Below are positions 16,105 through 26,000 of a stretch of DNA of 64,000 nt, piece after piece. The stretch comes from Hyphomonadaceae bacterium (GTDB lineage: Bacteria; Pseudomonadota; Alphaproteobacteria; Caulobacterales; Aquidulcibacteraceae). Below the pieces are notes generated by a model. It made no database searches. It saw nothing but the letters and a program-made list of their open reading frames with translations, and was not told the DNA's origin. Within the stretch, counting starts at the first letter, position 1. Every line of letters starts with the position of its first letter. The DNA lies in assembly GCA_019753105.1 (NCBI GenBank), contig JAIELJ010000010.1, positions 62,001 through 126,000 on the forward strand, written 5' to 3'. The translations under genes were made by a program, and so were the position numbers.

Positions 16105-16851
16105 ATGGCAGGCCATTCAAAATTCGCGAACATCCAGCACCGTAAGGGCGCGCAGGATAAGAAGCGCGCGTCGATGTTCACGAAGATCGCGCGCGAAATC
16201 CAAGCCGCAGTGAAACTTGGAGGGGCGGATCCGAGCTCCAATCCGCGCCTTTTTCGCGCTATGGCTGCGGGCCGCGCGGTGAATATGCCGAAGGATAACA
16301 TCCAGCGCGCCGTCGATCGCGGCAGCGGCGCGGGTGCCGAGCAGCTCGATGAAATCCGCTACGAAGGCTTTGGCCCGGGCGGCGTCGGCGTGATCGTCGA
16401 ATGCCTCACCGACAATAAGAACCGAACCGCCGGCGAAGTGCGCGCCGCGTTCACGAGAAGCGGCGGCAATCTGGGCGAAAGCAACTCTGTTTCATTCGCC
16501 TGGAAGAAGGTGGGTGAAATTCGCTTTCCGCTCGCCGCCGGTGGCGAAGATGCAATGCTCGAAGCCGCAATCGAAGCAGGTTGCGATGACTGCACCGTCG
16601 AAGGCGAGCAGCATGTGATCGTCTGCGAGATGGCCGCACTCGGCAACGCTGCCCAGGAACTGGCGAAGAAGTTTGGCGATCCGGCCTCGGCGAAGTTCGT
16701 CTGGCGCACCGATATCGCCATCCCGGTCGAAGGCGAAACCGCGCAAGCGCTAATGAAGCTGATCGATCAGCTCGATGATCTGGATGACGTGCAAGATGTC
16801 TATTCGAACGAAGACATCAGCGATGAAGAGCTGGCCAAGTTGAGCGCCTAA
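16105..16851 (+). CDS. YebC/TACO1 family protein
   Basis: 248 residues matching the YebC/PmpR family throughout. Key parts are [21 protein letters not shown] at the start, [54 protein letters not shown], and [11 protein letters not shown] near the C-terminus. The family is annotated as DNA-binding regulator, and members (TACO1 and bacterial YebC) also assist ribosomes on difficult sequences; both readings are family knowledge. Its stop shares four bases (CTAA) with the convergent small gene. Confidence 0.93.
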   Translation: MAGHSKFANIQHRKGAQDKKRASMFTKIAREIQAAVKLGGADPSSNPRLFRAMAAGRAVNMPKDNIQRAVDRGSGAGAEQLDEIRYEGFGPGGVGVIVECLTDNKNRTAGEVRAAFTRSGGNLGESNSVSFAWKKVGEIRFPLAAGGEDAMLEAAIEAGCDDCTVEGEQHVIVCEMAALGNAAQELAKKFGDPASAKFVWRTDIAIPVEGETAQALMKLIDQLDDLDDVQDVYSNEDISDEELAKLSA

Positions 16852-17075
16852 GGCGCAGGCCCGAACATCGCGCCGATCTCCTGGATGAGCATCCACGCCG
16901 GCGGGATGAGAAAGCCGATCACGGCGGCCCAGAAAATCGCGACCAGCGCCATCCAAATCCGGCCCAAGAAGCGCCGCTTCTTGCCGACTTCCGTGTAGTC
17001 GGCGTCGATCACCTGCGCGCCCGGATCGGGGCGGCCCGGCGCTTCGCGCAAACGAACGGGTTGCTGCTTCGGCAT
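16848..17075 (-). CDS. Small single-pass membrane protein
   Basis: 75 residues: basic, Pro-rich N-terminus ([16 protein letters not shown]), then one hydrophobic helix (about 40-62, [21 protein letters not shown]) and a short tail. No family recognised. Its TAG stop interlocks with the yebC TAA stop in opposite orientation. Confidence 0.6.
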   Translation of the reverse strand: MPKQQPVRLREAPGRPDPGAQVIDADYTEVGKKRRFLGRIWMALVAIFWAAVIGFLIPPAWMLIQEIGAMFGPAP

Positions 17076-17116
17076 GCAATTCCGCGTTCGCGCAAAATCG
17101 AGGCGGACGCAAGGCT

Positions 17117-17146
17117 GCGCCGCCGATGCTCACACACCGGCGGCGC
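17117..17146 (-). terminator. Possible terminator hairpin after the repeat protein gene
   Basis: GCGCCGCC (17117-17124) and GGCGGCGC (17139-17146) form a perfect 8-bp stem with a 14-base loop, 21 bases after the stop at 17168. No clear T-run follows, so it may only slow or stabilise the transcript. Confidence 0.35.
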
Positions 17147-17167
17147 CTTCCTTACATGACACTCATA

Positions 17168-17740
17168 TTAGCCTCGACGGCGGTCGCGGTCGCGGCGGTC
17201 CGCCTGGATTTCGACGCTCAGTCGGTCGAAGCGGCGATCAAGATCGCGGCGTTCCGCGGTGCTGAGGCCGTTGCGGCGATATTGCACTTCGAGGGCGGCG
17301 ATCCGGCCGTACTCCGTGCGCAGACGATACGCCTCCGCGCGTGTCAGCTGACCGTTACGAACGCCAGCATCGATGCGCGCATCTAGGTTGCGCTGACGCT
17401 GGTTGATCGGCACCCAACGATCGTTTCGATCCTGGCGATCATTGCGTTCGAAACGCACGCGTTGGCTGAGCGAGTCGAAGCGGCGATCGAGGTCGCGGCG
17501 TTCTGCTAGTGAGAGGCCGTTGCTCGCGCGATACCGTGCTTCGAGGCGCGAAAGATCGCGGAACTCGTCGCGTAGACGCGAGGCTTCGTTGCGTGTCAGG
17601 TCGCCGCTTCGAACGCCGGCGTCGATGCGTGCATCGATGTTTGCTTGGCGTTGGTTGATGCTCTGCCACGATTGCGCCGAGGCGGGGGCCGCCATCGCCA
17701 ATGCGCCGACTGCGGCTGCAACAGCAAGAAATTTTTTCAT
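17168..17740 (-). CDS. Exported protein with two tandem ~67-residue repeats
   Basis: 190 residues. Signal peptide residues 1-23 (ending PASAQ). The mature protein is nearly all two copies of one charged helical unit, residues 28-95 and 112-177. Each reads INQRQxNxDARIDAGVRxG, then LTRxEAxRLRxE, then NGLSxAERRDLDRRFDxLS. A highly basic/acidic tail (DRRDRDRRRG) ends it. Helix content and heptad-like spacing suggest a coiled or EF-hand-like helix-loop array; no metal ligands are obvious. Such periplasmic Arg/Asp-rich proteins recur in this clade without known function. The start ATG 17740 follows GGAAGGAAAA; the longer frame to 17893 lacks the signal peptide at its start. Confidence 0.78.
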   Translation of the reverse strand: MKKFLAVAAAVGALAMAAPASAQSWQSINQRQANIDARIDAGVRSGDLTRNEASRLRDEFRDLSRLEARYRASNGLSLAERRDLDRRFDSLSQRVRFERNDRQDRNDRWVPINQRQRNLDARIDAGVRNGQLTRAEAYRLRTEYGRIAALEVQYRRNGLSTAERRDLDRRFDRLSVEIQADRRDRDRRRG

Positions 17741-17965
17741 CGGTTTTCCTTCCAGATTCTGTGCGTCAAAAACCCTCTGCGGGGTCAATCCGGACCGCGC
17801 CAGCATCGTTCCAAAGGAACTGAGCCAAGCTGTCGCGCCCGTCCGGTTCCCGAGTTGTTGCCATCCTGTGTCAAACGCTCCATAGCGACACACACTGACA
17901 AGTTTCCCGAGCGCCGTGTGGGGTTATCGTGCATGCGCGCTGAACCCGGGATGATGGAGTAGCTC

Positions 17966-18955
17966 ATGAGCGGCGATCTCGTCGTTGTGTTCGGCGGTTC
18001 AGGTTTCATCGGCAAACAAACCGTGCGCGCATTGGCCAAACACGGTTACCGCGTCCGCGTAGCGATGCGCCGTCCGCATTTGGGCCATGAGCTGCGTGTG
18101 ATGGGCGATGTTGGTCAGATCCAACTCGTTCAAGCGAATGTGCGCTTTCCGGAATCGATCGATGCCGCGCTCGACGGCGCCGACGCTGTCGTGAACCTCG
18201 TCGCTGTTTTACATTCGAGCGGCAAGCAATCATTCGATGCGCTGCATGTTGATGCCGCGCGCGCGATTGCTGAAGGGGCGGCTAAGCGCGGCATCAAGCG
18301 CTTCGTGCAAGTGTCGGCGCTGGGCGCTGCGCCCAAGGGATCGAAATACGCAAGCAGCAAATATGCCGGCGAACGCGCGGTGCTCGAAGCGGTGCCGACG
18401 GCGACGATCTTGCGCCCGTCGATCGTGTTCGGCCCTGAGGACAATTTCTTCAACCGCTTTGGCGCGATGGCGAAGTTCGCGTCGGCCGTTCCACTCGGTG
18501 CGCTGCCGCTCATCGGCGGCGGCAACACCAAGTTTCAACCCGTGTTCGTCGGCGACGTCGCTGAAGCGATCGCTCTGGCGATTTCCAATCCGGCGGCGCA
18601 GGGCCGTGTCTATGAGTTGGGCGGCCCCAACATCTACACGTTCAAGCAATTGCTTGATTACATTCGCACGGAAACCAACCGGGATGTGCCGTACTTGCCG
18701 CTGCCGTTCTTTATCGCGCATCCCGCTGGACTGGTCGCGAGCGGCGTCTTCGGTCTCACGCCCTTCGCACCGCCGCTCACCGGCGATCAAGTCATCATGC
18801 TGAAGCGCGATAATGTCGTGGGCGCCGATAGCAGCGCGCTGACGATTCAGGATCTGGGCGTCACAGAGCTCGAAAGCGTCGAAGCGATCGTGCCGACCTA
18901 TCTTTGGCGTTTCCGCCCGTACGGCCAATTCCAAACCAAGCAGAACCCGGCATAG
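17966..18955 (+). CDS. NDUFA9-like NAD(P)-binding protein (SDR, atypical)
   Basis: 329-residue extended short-chain dehydrogenase-like protein, of the type annotated complex I NDUFA9 subunit family. Rossmann motif VVVFGGSGFIGKQTVRALA at the start; VQVSALGA and SKYASSKYAGERAVL, a YxxxK-like segment; TILRPSIVFGPEDNFFNRF; and FQPVFVGDVAEAIALAI. The mitochondrial relative helps assemble or stabilise complex I. In bacteria the role is not settled, and a quinone- or lipid-related reductase is also possible. Followed two bases later by a membrane protein gene. Confidence 0.88.
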   Translation: MSGDLVVVFGGSGFIGKQTVRALAKHGYRVRVAMRRPHLGHELRVMGDVGQIQLVQANVRFPESIDAALDGADAVVNLVAVLHSSGKQSFDALHVDAARAIAEGAAKRGIKRFVQVSALGAAPKGSKYASSKYAGERAVLEAVPTATILRPSIVFGPEDNFFNRFGAMAKFASAVPLGALPLIGGGNTKFQPVFVGDVAEAIALAISNPAAQGRVYELGGPNIYTFKQLLDYIRTETNRDVPYLPLPFFIAHPAGLVASGVFGLTPFAPPLTGDQVIMLKRDNVVGADSSALTIQDLGVTELESVEAIVPTYLWRFRPYGQFQTKQNPA

Positions 18956-18957
18956 AC

Positions 18958-19629
18958 ATGCGCACTTGGCCGTTGCTTACTTTGATCTTCGGCCTGGCGA
19001 CGCTGGGCGTGTTTGTCGCACTGGGCTCGCAGCCTGATGTGACGGCGATTTATGAGCGCACTCAAATCAGCGCCGCCGTCAGCGCGTTTCAGCGCGCCGA
19101 GACATTGAGCGATATTGCCTACGTGTTCGGCTCGCCGGTCGACGATCGCGTCGTCGCTGCGCAAAACGCCATCAACACGCTCGATCTCTACGGCTTCATT
19201 CCGGCCTATGCGCTTTTCCTCACGGCCGCCGCGATCATGCTCGGCGGTTTGCGCAATCGCTGGACGCAGGCGGCGATCTTGTTTGGCCTCCTCGGCGCGG
19301 CCTTCGATGCCGTCGAGACTTGGCAGCAATTGCGCCTGACCGCCGATATCGACAATGCCGACGCGTATTTGCCAATCGCGACGTGGCACTGGCTCAAATA
19401 TTTGGCGCTGGCGTTGAATGGCGTCGCCGTGACAAGCATCGCGCTGACGGCGGAGAAGCGCCGATTGATCCTCGCGATGCTCGCGTTCCTGCCGCTGCCA
19501 GCGGTCGCGATCGCCTACATGGAGTTCGCGCCGGTGACCGTGTTCTCGGTCGCTTTCGTGCTCTATTGGGTCACGCTCTTGGTGATTAGCATCATCGAGT
19601 TGGTTCGGGCGAAAGGTTCACCGGCTTAA
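18958..19629 (+). CDS. Polytopic membrane protein, unknown
   Basis: 223 residues with about six hydrophobic helices (first at 4-22, last at 193-213). A soluble stretch follows helix 1 (about 25-70; TAIYERTQISAAVSAFQRAETL). No recognised family. ATG 18958 sits two bases after the stop of the NDUFA9-like gene, implying one transcript. Its 3' end overlaps the convergent DUF488 gene by 38 bases. Confidence 0.72.
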   Translation: MRTWPLLTLIFGLATLGVFVALGSQPDVTAIYERTQISAAVSAFQRAETLSDIAYVFGSPVDDRVVAAQNAINTLDLYGFIPAYALFLTAAAIMLGGLRNRWTQAAILFGLLGAAFDAVETWQQLRLTADIDNADAYLPIATWHWLKYLALALNGVAVTSIALTAEKRRLILAMLAFLPLPAVAIAYMEFAPVTVFSVAFVLYWVTLLVISIIELVRAKGSPA

Positions 19630-20050
19630 GGCCGAACTCGTCCGTCAAATGCTCCGCCACGATAGTGCGGTGACATTCGCGCCAATCATGCTCCAAGCAC
19701 ATGATGCAGACGCGCGCCTTTGCAGCGAGCTCTGCGGTTTCCGCGAGCGCCATTTGGCTCTCCGGCTCAACCAGCTTCGCCTCAAAAATGCGCCGCATGG
19801 TTTTGCTGTCGCCCTTGCGCGCGGCTTCGCGGCCGGCTTTTGGAGTGCCAAGCGCTTTCATGTGAATGTAGGCGATGCCAGCCTCGTCGAGCGCTGCGGC
19901 AAGCGACTTCTTTGAGAATCCCGCGCGCCGTGAGTTTGCGATCTCGCGAACGTCGATCAACGTCTTGATGTTTGCAGCCGTCAGGGCGGCGACGAAATCG
20001 GCTTGGCCGACTTTTTCATAGCCAATCGTCCAAATCCGTGACGCCGCCAT
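19592..20050 (-). CDS. DUF488 family protein
   Basis: 152 residues of the DUF488 family: IWTIGYEKVGQADFVAAL at the start, TLIDVREIANSRRAGFSKKSL, and the family's Cys/His signature CIMCLEHDWRECHRTIVAEHL near the end. The cysteine-histidine cluster is strictly kept in the family, but its chemistry is unknown to me. Last gene of a leftward uppP - phnA-like - DUF488 series; only three bases separate it from the previous stop. Confidence 0.88.
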   Translation of the reverse strand: MAASRIWTIGYEKVGQADFVAALTAANIKTLIDVREIANSRRAGFSKKSLAAALDEAGIAYIHMKALGTPKAGREAARKGDSKTMRRIFEAKLVEPESQMALAETAELAAKARVCIMCLEHDWRECHRTIVAEHLTDEFGLKPVNLSPEPTR

Positions 20051-20053
20051 GAC

Positions 20054-20272
20054 TCACGCCTTCTTCAAAAACTCCGCGCGCAAGACGAGGCCCTTGATGT
20101 TGCCGGCCTTGCCTTCAACTTCCGCAGGATCGTCGGTCAGGCGAATGCCTTTCACGACCGTCCCGCGTTTCAGCGTTGACGACGTACCTTTGACCTTCAA
20201 GTCCTTGATCAGCGTAACCGTGTCGCCGTCTTTGAGAACAGCGCCATTGCTGTCGCGGGTTTCGTCGCTCAT
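20054..20272 (-). CDS. PhnA/YjdM C-terminal domain protein
   Basis: 72 residues equivalent to the C-terminal half of YjdM (historically PhnA): SNGAVLKDGDTVTLIKDLKVKG, then TLKRGTVVKGIRL and a final LRAEFLKK. The N-terminal zinc ribbon of the ~110-residue E. coli protein is absent. The name phosphonate utilisation is historical and not a safe function. The ATG overlaps the uppP stop as ATGA. Confidence 0.82.
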   Translation of the reverse strand: MSDETRDSNGAVLKDGDTVTLIKDLKVKGTSSTLKRGTVVKGIRLTDDPAEVEGKAGNIKGLVLRAEFLKKA

Positions 20273-21078
20273 AGCCAACCCATTGTCACCATGCCCAAGA
20301 TCACCGCGCCGAAGACGATGCGGTACCATGCAAACGGGCCGAAACCCACTTTGGTGACAAAGTCGAGGAACGGCTTCACCACGATCCATGCCGAGATAAA
20401 GGCAAACACGAAGCCTACGGCGATCTCCGCGATGCGATCCGGCGTGATGTGATCTTTGACGCTGATGAAGTCGAGAATGAATGCCGCGACCATCGTCGGC
20501 ATCGCGAGGAAGAACGAAAACTCCGCCGCCGCGCGACGATCGAGGCCCAAAGCCAAGCCGCCAAAAATCGTAGCGCCCGAGCGTGAAACACCAGGGATAA
20601 GCGCTAGAGTTTGAAACACGCCAACGCCAATCGCACGCCAGATCGGCGTCTCGGCCGCGTCTTGCACCTCGACTTTCGGCGGCCATTTCTCAAGCGCCAA
20701 CATTGCAAAGCCGCCAAGAATGAGCGCGATCGCGATGATATCGAGACGGATGTAGAGCTCATTGCGAACATATGAGTTCGCGAGCAGGCCGATGATTGCC
20801 GCCGGCAGAAACGCGAAGAACAACATCAGCGCAAAGCGCCGCGCTTCTGGCTTTGTCGGCAGGCCGGTGATCACGTCCCAGATGCGCTGCCGGTAGAGCC
20901 ACATGATCGCCAGGATCGAGCCTAGCTGGATCATCACCGTGAACACGCCGCCCGGATCGTCGTAGCCGATGGCGCGCCCGATGATCAGCAAATGGCCGGT
21001 GGAGGAGACAGGGAGAAACTCCGTCAAACCCTGCAGGATGCCCAGCAGCGCTGCGCGCAAGAGATCGAGGATGTCCAA
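20269..21078 (-). CDS. uppP: Undecaprenyl-diphosphatase
   Basis: Integral membrane phosphatase recycling the lipid carrier for peptidoglycan and other envelope polymers; the BacA type linked to bacitracin resistance. 269 residues, about eight helices. Both catalytic signatures are intact: GLTEFLPVSSTGHL (about 17-30) and PGVSRSGATI (about 168-177). The ORF begins with TTG at 21078 behind GGGGG; no better start is near. First gene of the leftward three-gene group, divergent from gltD. Confidence 0.95.
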   Translation of the reverse strand: MDILDLLRAALLGILQGLTEFLPVSSTGHLLIIGRAIGYDDPGGVFTVMIQLGSILAIMWLYRQRIWDVITGLPTKPEARRFALMLFFAFLPAAIIGLLANSYVRNELYIRLDIIAIALILGGFAMLALEKWPPKVEVQDAAETPIWRAIGVGVFQTLALIPGVSRSGATIFGGLALGLDRRAAAEFSFFLAMPTMVAAFILDFISVKDHITPDRIAEIAVGFVFAFISAWIVVKPFLDFVTKVGFGPFAWYRIVFGAVILGMVTMGWL

Positions 21079-21245
21079 GCAGCTGCCCCCTAGTTGTGCG
21101 GGGCCGGACCTTGGAGTGCGTCGCGCGCTCCGGGAAGCGGCATTTCGGCTGTTTAGCTGTGCTTGCCCTTGAGTTCTCTTGCAACTGCGAAGAATCTAGG
21201 CGAAGGGAAATAATCTCCCATTGTCGCGCCATTTGGAGGGCGTTC

Positions 21246-22652
21246 GTGGCCGAACGCATGCAGAAATTCGTGTCTGTCGGGCAAAAATGGCCCGATAAGC
21301 GTCCGCCTGAGGAGCGGGCGGCAGATTTCCATGAAATACATCGCGAATTCATTGCCCAAAAAGCCGCCGATCAGGCCGCGCGTTGCGCGCAATGCGGTGT
21401 GCCGTTCTGTCAAACGCACTGCCCGCTGCAGAACAACATCCCCGATTGGCTGAAGCTCACGGCTGAAGGCCGGCTTGAGGACGCCTACCGGCTCTCGGCT
21501 TCAACCAACTCCATGCCCGAGATCTGCGGCCGCATCTGCCCGCAGGATCGTCTTTGCGAAGGCGCCTGTGTGATCGAGCAGAGCGGGCATGGCAGCGTCA
21601 CCATCGGCGCTGTCGAAAAGTACCTGACTGAAACCGCTTGGAAGCAAGGCTGGGTCGAACCCATCCGACCGCGCGCCGAGCGCAGCGAAACCATCGGCAT
21701 CATCGGCGCCGGCCCCGCTGGTCTCGCCGCTGCGGAGCGCATGCGCCAGCGCGGCTATCAGGTGACTGTCTATGATCGCCACGATCGCGTCGGCGGGCTG
21801 CTCATCTATGGCATTCCGAACTTCAAACTTGAGAAGGACGTTGTCGAACGTCGCACGCAGCGTCTGATCGATGGCGGCGTAAAGTTCGTGCTCAACTGCA
21901 ATGTCGGCCAAGACATCAGCTTCGATGATCTGCGCGCCAAGCATGACGCGGTGCTGATCGCGACAGGCGTTTACAAGGCCAAGCCGCTCAACGCCCCCAA
22001 CGAACGCGGCGTCGTGCCGGCGCTCGATTTTCTGATCGCCGCAAACCGCGTTGGTCTAGGCGATGACGTGCCAGAGTTCACGAGCGGCAAGCTCAACGCC
22101 AAAGGCCGTCGCGTCGTCGTCATCGGTGGCGGCGATACCGCGATGGATTGTGTACGCACGGCACGGCGTCAGGGCGCGGAAAGCGTCACCTGCCTCTATC
22201 GCCGCGACCGCGCCAACATGCCGGGATCGCAACGTGAAGTGAGCCACGCGGAAGAAGAGGGCGTAGATTTCGATTGGCTCGCCGCGCCGAAGTCCGTGCG
22301 CGGTGGCAAGACGCCGGCAGTGAAAGCCGTACGCATGCGCCTGGGCGCGCCGGATGCGAGTGGGCGGCAATCGCCAGAGGAGACGTCGGAGAACTACGAG
22401 GTGCCAGGTGACCTGATCATTGCAGCGCTCGGCTTCGACGCAGAAGATGTCAGCGCCTGGGCTGAAACTACGCGTTGGGGCACACTGAAAGCTGATCCGT
22501 TCACGTACGCTACGAACCAAGCCGGCGTGTACGCCGCCGGCGATATCGTGCGTGGCGCATCGCTCGTCGTCTGGGCCATCCGCGAAGGGCGCGATGCAGC
22601 GGACGCGATGCACGCTTGGATTCAGGCACAAGCGAAGGTGGCTGCGGAATGA
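21246..22652 (+). CDS. gltD: Glutamate synthase [NADPH] small subunit
   Basis: Transfers electrons from NADPH through FAD and Fe-S clusters to the large subunit. 468 residues. N-terminal cysteine clusters are CAQCGVPFCQTHCPLQNNIPDWL (about 40-62) and CGRICPQDRLCEGACV. FAD-binding GIIGAGPAGLAAAERM follows at about 151-166, NADP-binding VVVIGGGDTAMDC (about 289-301), and GVYAAGDIVRGASLVVWAIREGRDAA near the end. I start at GTG 21246 with GGAGG eight bases before; the frame extends to 21096 without similarity. First gene of gltD - VOC - gltB. Confidence 0.95.
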   Translation: MAERMQKFVSVGQKWPDKRPPEERAADFHEIHREFIAQKAADQAARCAQCGVPFCQTHCPLQNNIPDWLKLTAEGRLEDAYRLSASTNSMPEICGRICPQDRLCEGACVIEQSGHGSVTIGAVEKYLTETAWKQGWVEPIRPRAERSETIGIIGAGPAGLAAAERMRQRGYQVTVYDRHDRVGGLLIYGIPNFKLEKDVVERRTQRLIDGGVKFVLNCNVGQDISFDDLRAKHDAVLIATGVYKAKPLNAPNERGVVPALDFLIAANRVGLGDDVPEFTSGKLNAKGRRVVVIGGGDTAMDCVRTARRQGAESVTCLYRRDRANMPGSQREVSHAEEEGVDFDWLAAPKSVRGGKTPAVKAVRMRLGAPDASGRQSPEETSENYEVPGDLIIAALGFDAEDVSAWAETTRWGTLKADPFTYATNQAGVYAAGDIVRGASLVVWAIREGRDAADAMHAWIQAQAKVAAE

Positions 22653-23065
22653 GCGCAACCTTGCATCTGTCGTTACCGGTCGCGGACTTGAGCGCATCGG
22701 AGAACTTCTACGTTGATGTGCTGGGCGCACGAGTAGGACGCCGGCGTGACCGCTGGATCGATGTTTGGCTGTTTGGCGCCCAAGTCACGCTGCACGAGGC
22801 GCCTGAAGCCTTGCTGCCGCTAGACGGGCAGGGACATCGCCATTTCGGCGCCGTGCTCGGCGCAGACGCGTGGAACGATTTTCGCGTACGTTGCGAGGCA
22901 GCAAACGTCACTTTCGTGCGCCCTGTACAGACGGACAACCCGGGCGCGCCCAACGAACAATCCAAGTTCATGATTGCGGACCCCAGCGGCAATCACATTG
23001 AGTTCAAGACCTATCCGCACGAAGCGGCTGCGCTCGAAAGTCCGAATGCCGAGGCGGCGTCATGA
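22649..23065 (+). CDS. VOC family (glyoxalase/bleomycin resistance fold) protein
   Basis: 138 residues in the two-module beta-alpha-beta-beta-beta layout of vicinal oxygen chelate proteins: LHLSLPVADLSASENFYVDVLGA at the start and SKFMIADPSGNHIEFKTYPHE at the end. Possible metal ligands are His6, His88 or so and Glu in HIEF. Substrate unknown. It lies between the two glutamate synthase genes with ATGA overlaps on both sides, so its synthesis is tied to theirs. A detoxifying or side-product role for the pathway is speculation. Confidence 0.85.
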   Translation: MSATLHLSLPVADLSASENFYVDVLGARVGRRRDRWIDVWLFGAQVTLHEAPEALLPLDGQGHRHFGAVLGADAWNDFRVRCEAANVTFVRPVQTDNPGAPNEQSKFMIADPSGNHIEFKTYPHEAAALESPNAEAAS

Positions 23066-26000
23066 CTCACTCGGACGGATACGAGTCCGTCGCGCGCTAT
23101 GAGCGCGAACGCGCGCGGCTTGAGCGCGAGGGGCTCTATCTTCCCGAACACGAACGCGACGCGTGCGGCGTCGGCCTCGTCGTCGCCATTGACGGCAAAC
23201 CGCGCCGCGAAGTGGTCACACTCGCGATCGCCGCGCTGAAAGCCGTTTGGCATCGCGGCGCCGTCGACGCTGACGGCAAGACCGGCGACGGCGCGGGCAT
23301 TCTCGTCGAAGCGCCGCAGGATTTCTTGCGTGAAGCTGTGGCGCGCACTGGTCACGACGTGAAAGACCGCCCGATCTTCGTCGGCCAAATCTTCCTGCCG
23401 CGTCTCGATCTTGGCGCGCAGGAGCGTGCGCGCGTCATCGTTGAGAGCGAGATCATTCGCGCCGGGTTCACACTCTATGGCTGGCGCCAAGTGCCGGTGA
23501 ACATCAACCAGATCGGCGAAAAGGCGAACGCAACGCGCCCTGAGATCGAGCAAGTTCTGCTCTACGATCCGCAAGGCCGCCCCAGCGAGATCGTCGATCG
23601 CGATCTCTACATCTGCCGCCGGCGCATCGAAAAGCGCGCGCTGGCGGAAAACGTCACCGAGCTTTACGTCTGCTCGCTCTCAGCCAAGCGTCTTGTTTAC
23701 AAGGGCATGTTCCTCGCCCAGCAGATCGACTCTTTCTATCCCGATCTGCGCGATGAGCGCTTCGTCTCAAGCGTCGCAATCTATCACCAGCGCTATTCCA
23801 CCAACACCTTCCCGCAATGGCGCTTGGCACAACCCTTCCGCATGCTCGCGCACAATGGCGAGATCAACACGCTGAAGGGCAACATCAATTGGATGAAGAG
23901 CCACGAAATCCGCATGGCGTCCGAAGCGTTCGGCGATGCGGACGATGACGTAAAACCGATCATCCAGCCGAGCGGTTCGGATTCTGCCGCGCTCGATAAC
24001 GTCTTCGAAGTGCTCGTTCGCGCAGGGCGCGACGCGCCGATGACAAAGTCTCTGCTCGTGCCGGAAGCGTGGGCGAAGTCGAACACGATGAAACCCGAGC
24101 ACAGGGCGCTCTACGCCTATTGCAACGCGGTGATGGAGCCGTGGGATGGGCCCGCGGCGCTCGCTATGTTCGATGGCCGTTGGGCCGTTGCTGGCCTCGA
24201 CCGCAACGGGTTGCGTCCGCTGCGCTACGCGCTGACGGGAGACGGCTTGCTCGCTGTCGGCTCTGAAACCGGCATGTGCCCGCTCGACGGCAAATCAATT
24301 CTCGAACGCGGTCGCATCGGCGCAGGGCAGATGATCGCTGTCGATATACGCGAGGGCCGGCTCTATCATCACGAAGAACTGGTCGATGCACTGGCGGCGC
24401 AACACCCTTACAGCGCTTGGCTCGAAAACATCGTCGACCTTGATAAGAAGCTGAAGGGTGAGGAACCACGACTCTATTCTGATCGTGCTGAGCTGCTCCA
24501 ACGCCAAGCCGCCGCCGGCTACACGATGGAGGATGTCGAGCTTCTACTCCAGCCGATGTTGGAAGACGGCAAAGAAGCCATCGGCTCGATGGGCGATGAC
24601 GCGCCGCTTGCGGTGCTCAGCGAACAGACGCGTCCGCTCTCGCATTATTTCCGCCAGAACTTCAGCCAAGTCACCAATCCCCCGATCGATCCGCTGCGCG
24701 AAGGCCGGGTGATGACGCTGACCACGCGGTTCAAAAACCTTGGCAACATTCTCGCGCAAGATGAAGCGCAAGCGCGCGTCTATGTGCTCGCAAGTCCGAT
24801 CCTCACCAACGGCATGTTCGCGCGCATGATGCGCGAGATGCGCGATGATGTTGCCCGCATCGATTGCACATTCCCGGCGCCAGCGCCGGGCGAAGATGAA
24901 GGCGCAGCGCTGCGCAAGGCGCTCGAGCGCATCCGTGCTGAAGCAGAGCAGGCTGTGCGCTTCAATCAGCGTAGCCACGTGGTGCTGTCAGACGAAAACC
25001 AAGGTCCGGATCGCATTGCCTGCCCGATGATCTTGGTCACGAGCGGTGTGCACTCGCATCTGACGAAGAAGGGCTTGCGTACATTCTGCTCGATCAGCGT
25101 CCGCAGCGCTGAGTGCCTCGATCCGCATTACGCCGCAGTACTTATTGGCAGCGGCGCCACAACCGTGAACCCGTATCTCGCGCTCGACACCATCGCCGAT
25201 CGCGCCTCGCGTGGCCTCACCGGCGATCTCTCGCGTGAACAGGCGTGTGCGAACTATCGCACGGCACTCGAAGCGGGCTTACTGAAGATCATCTCGAAGA
25301 TGGGCATCTCGGTGATCTCGTCCTATCGCGGTGGCTTGAACTTTGAAGCCATCGGGCTTTCGCGCGCCCTGGTTGACGAGTTCTTCCCGGGCCTCGTCAG
25401 CCGCATCTCCGGCATTGGCCTATCCGGCATCGCGTTTGAAGCCGTCGATCAGCACCAGCGCGCCTACGACGAGACGCTGACGGCGCTACCACTCGGCGGC
25501 CAGTATCGCTATCGCGCGTCCGGCGAACGCCATGCGCTCGAAGCGCAATCGATCCATCAATTGCAGGCGGCGTGCGACACCGGCGATTACAAAGCCTATC
25601 GCAAATATTCCGACGTCATCCGCGAGCGGCGCTTGAGCCAGCCGATTCAACTGCGCGACCTGCTCGAAGTTCGCGAAGAAAAGCTGCGCCCGACTCCGAT
25701 CTCGGAAGTTGAAAGCGTCACCGACATTCGCAAACGCTTCCTCACGCCCGGCATGAGCATGGGGGCGCTTAGCCCCGAAGCGCACGGCGCGCTCAACATC
25801 GCCATGAACCGCATCGGCGCACGCAGCGTCTCGGGCGAGGGCGGCGAAGATCCTGCGCGCTACACGCCGCACCCGAACGGCGACGACGAGAACTCCGCCG
25901 TGAAGCAAGTCGCCTCAGGCCGTTTCGGCGTCACGGCGGAATATCTGAACCAGTGCCGCGAAATCGAAATAAAGGTCGCGCAAGGCGCGAAGCCTGGCGA

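Noticed and set aside
17808-17820. GTTCCAAAGGAAC inverted repeat upstream of the repeat protein gene
   Set aside because: Short arms; the GGAAC parts lack a CGTT at the right distance for an EcfG-type promoter.
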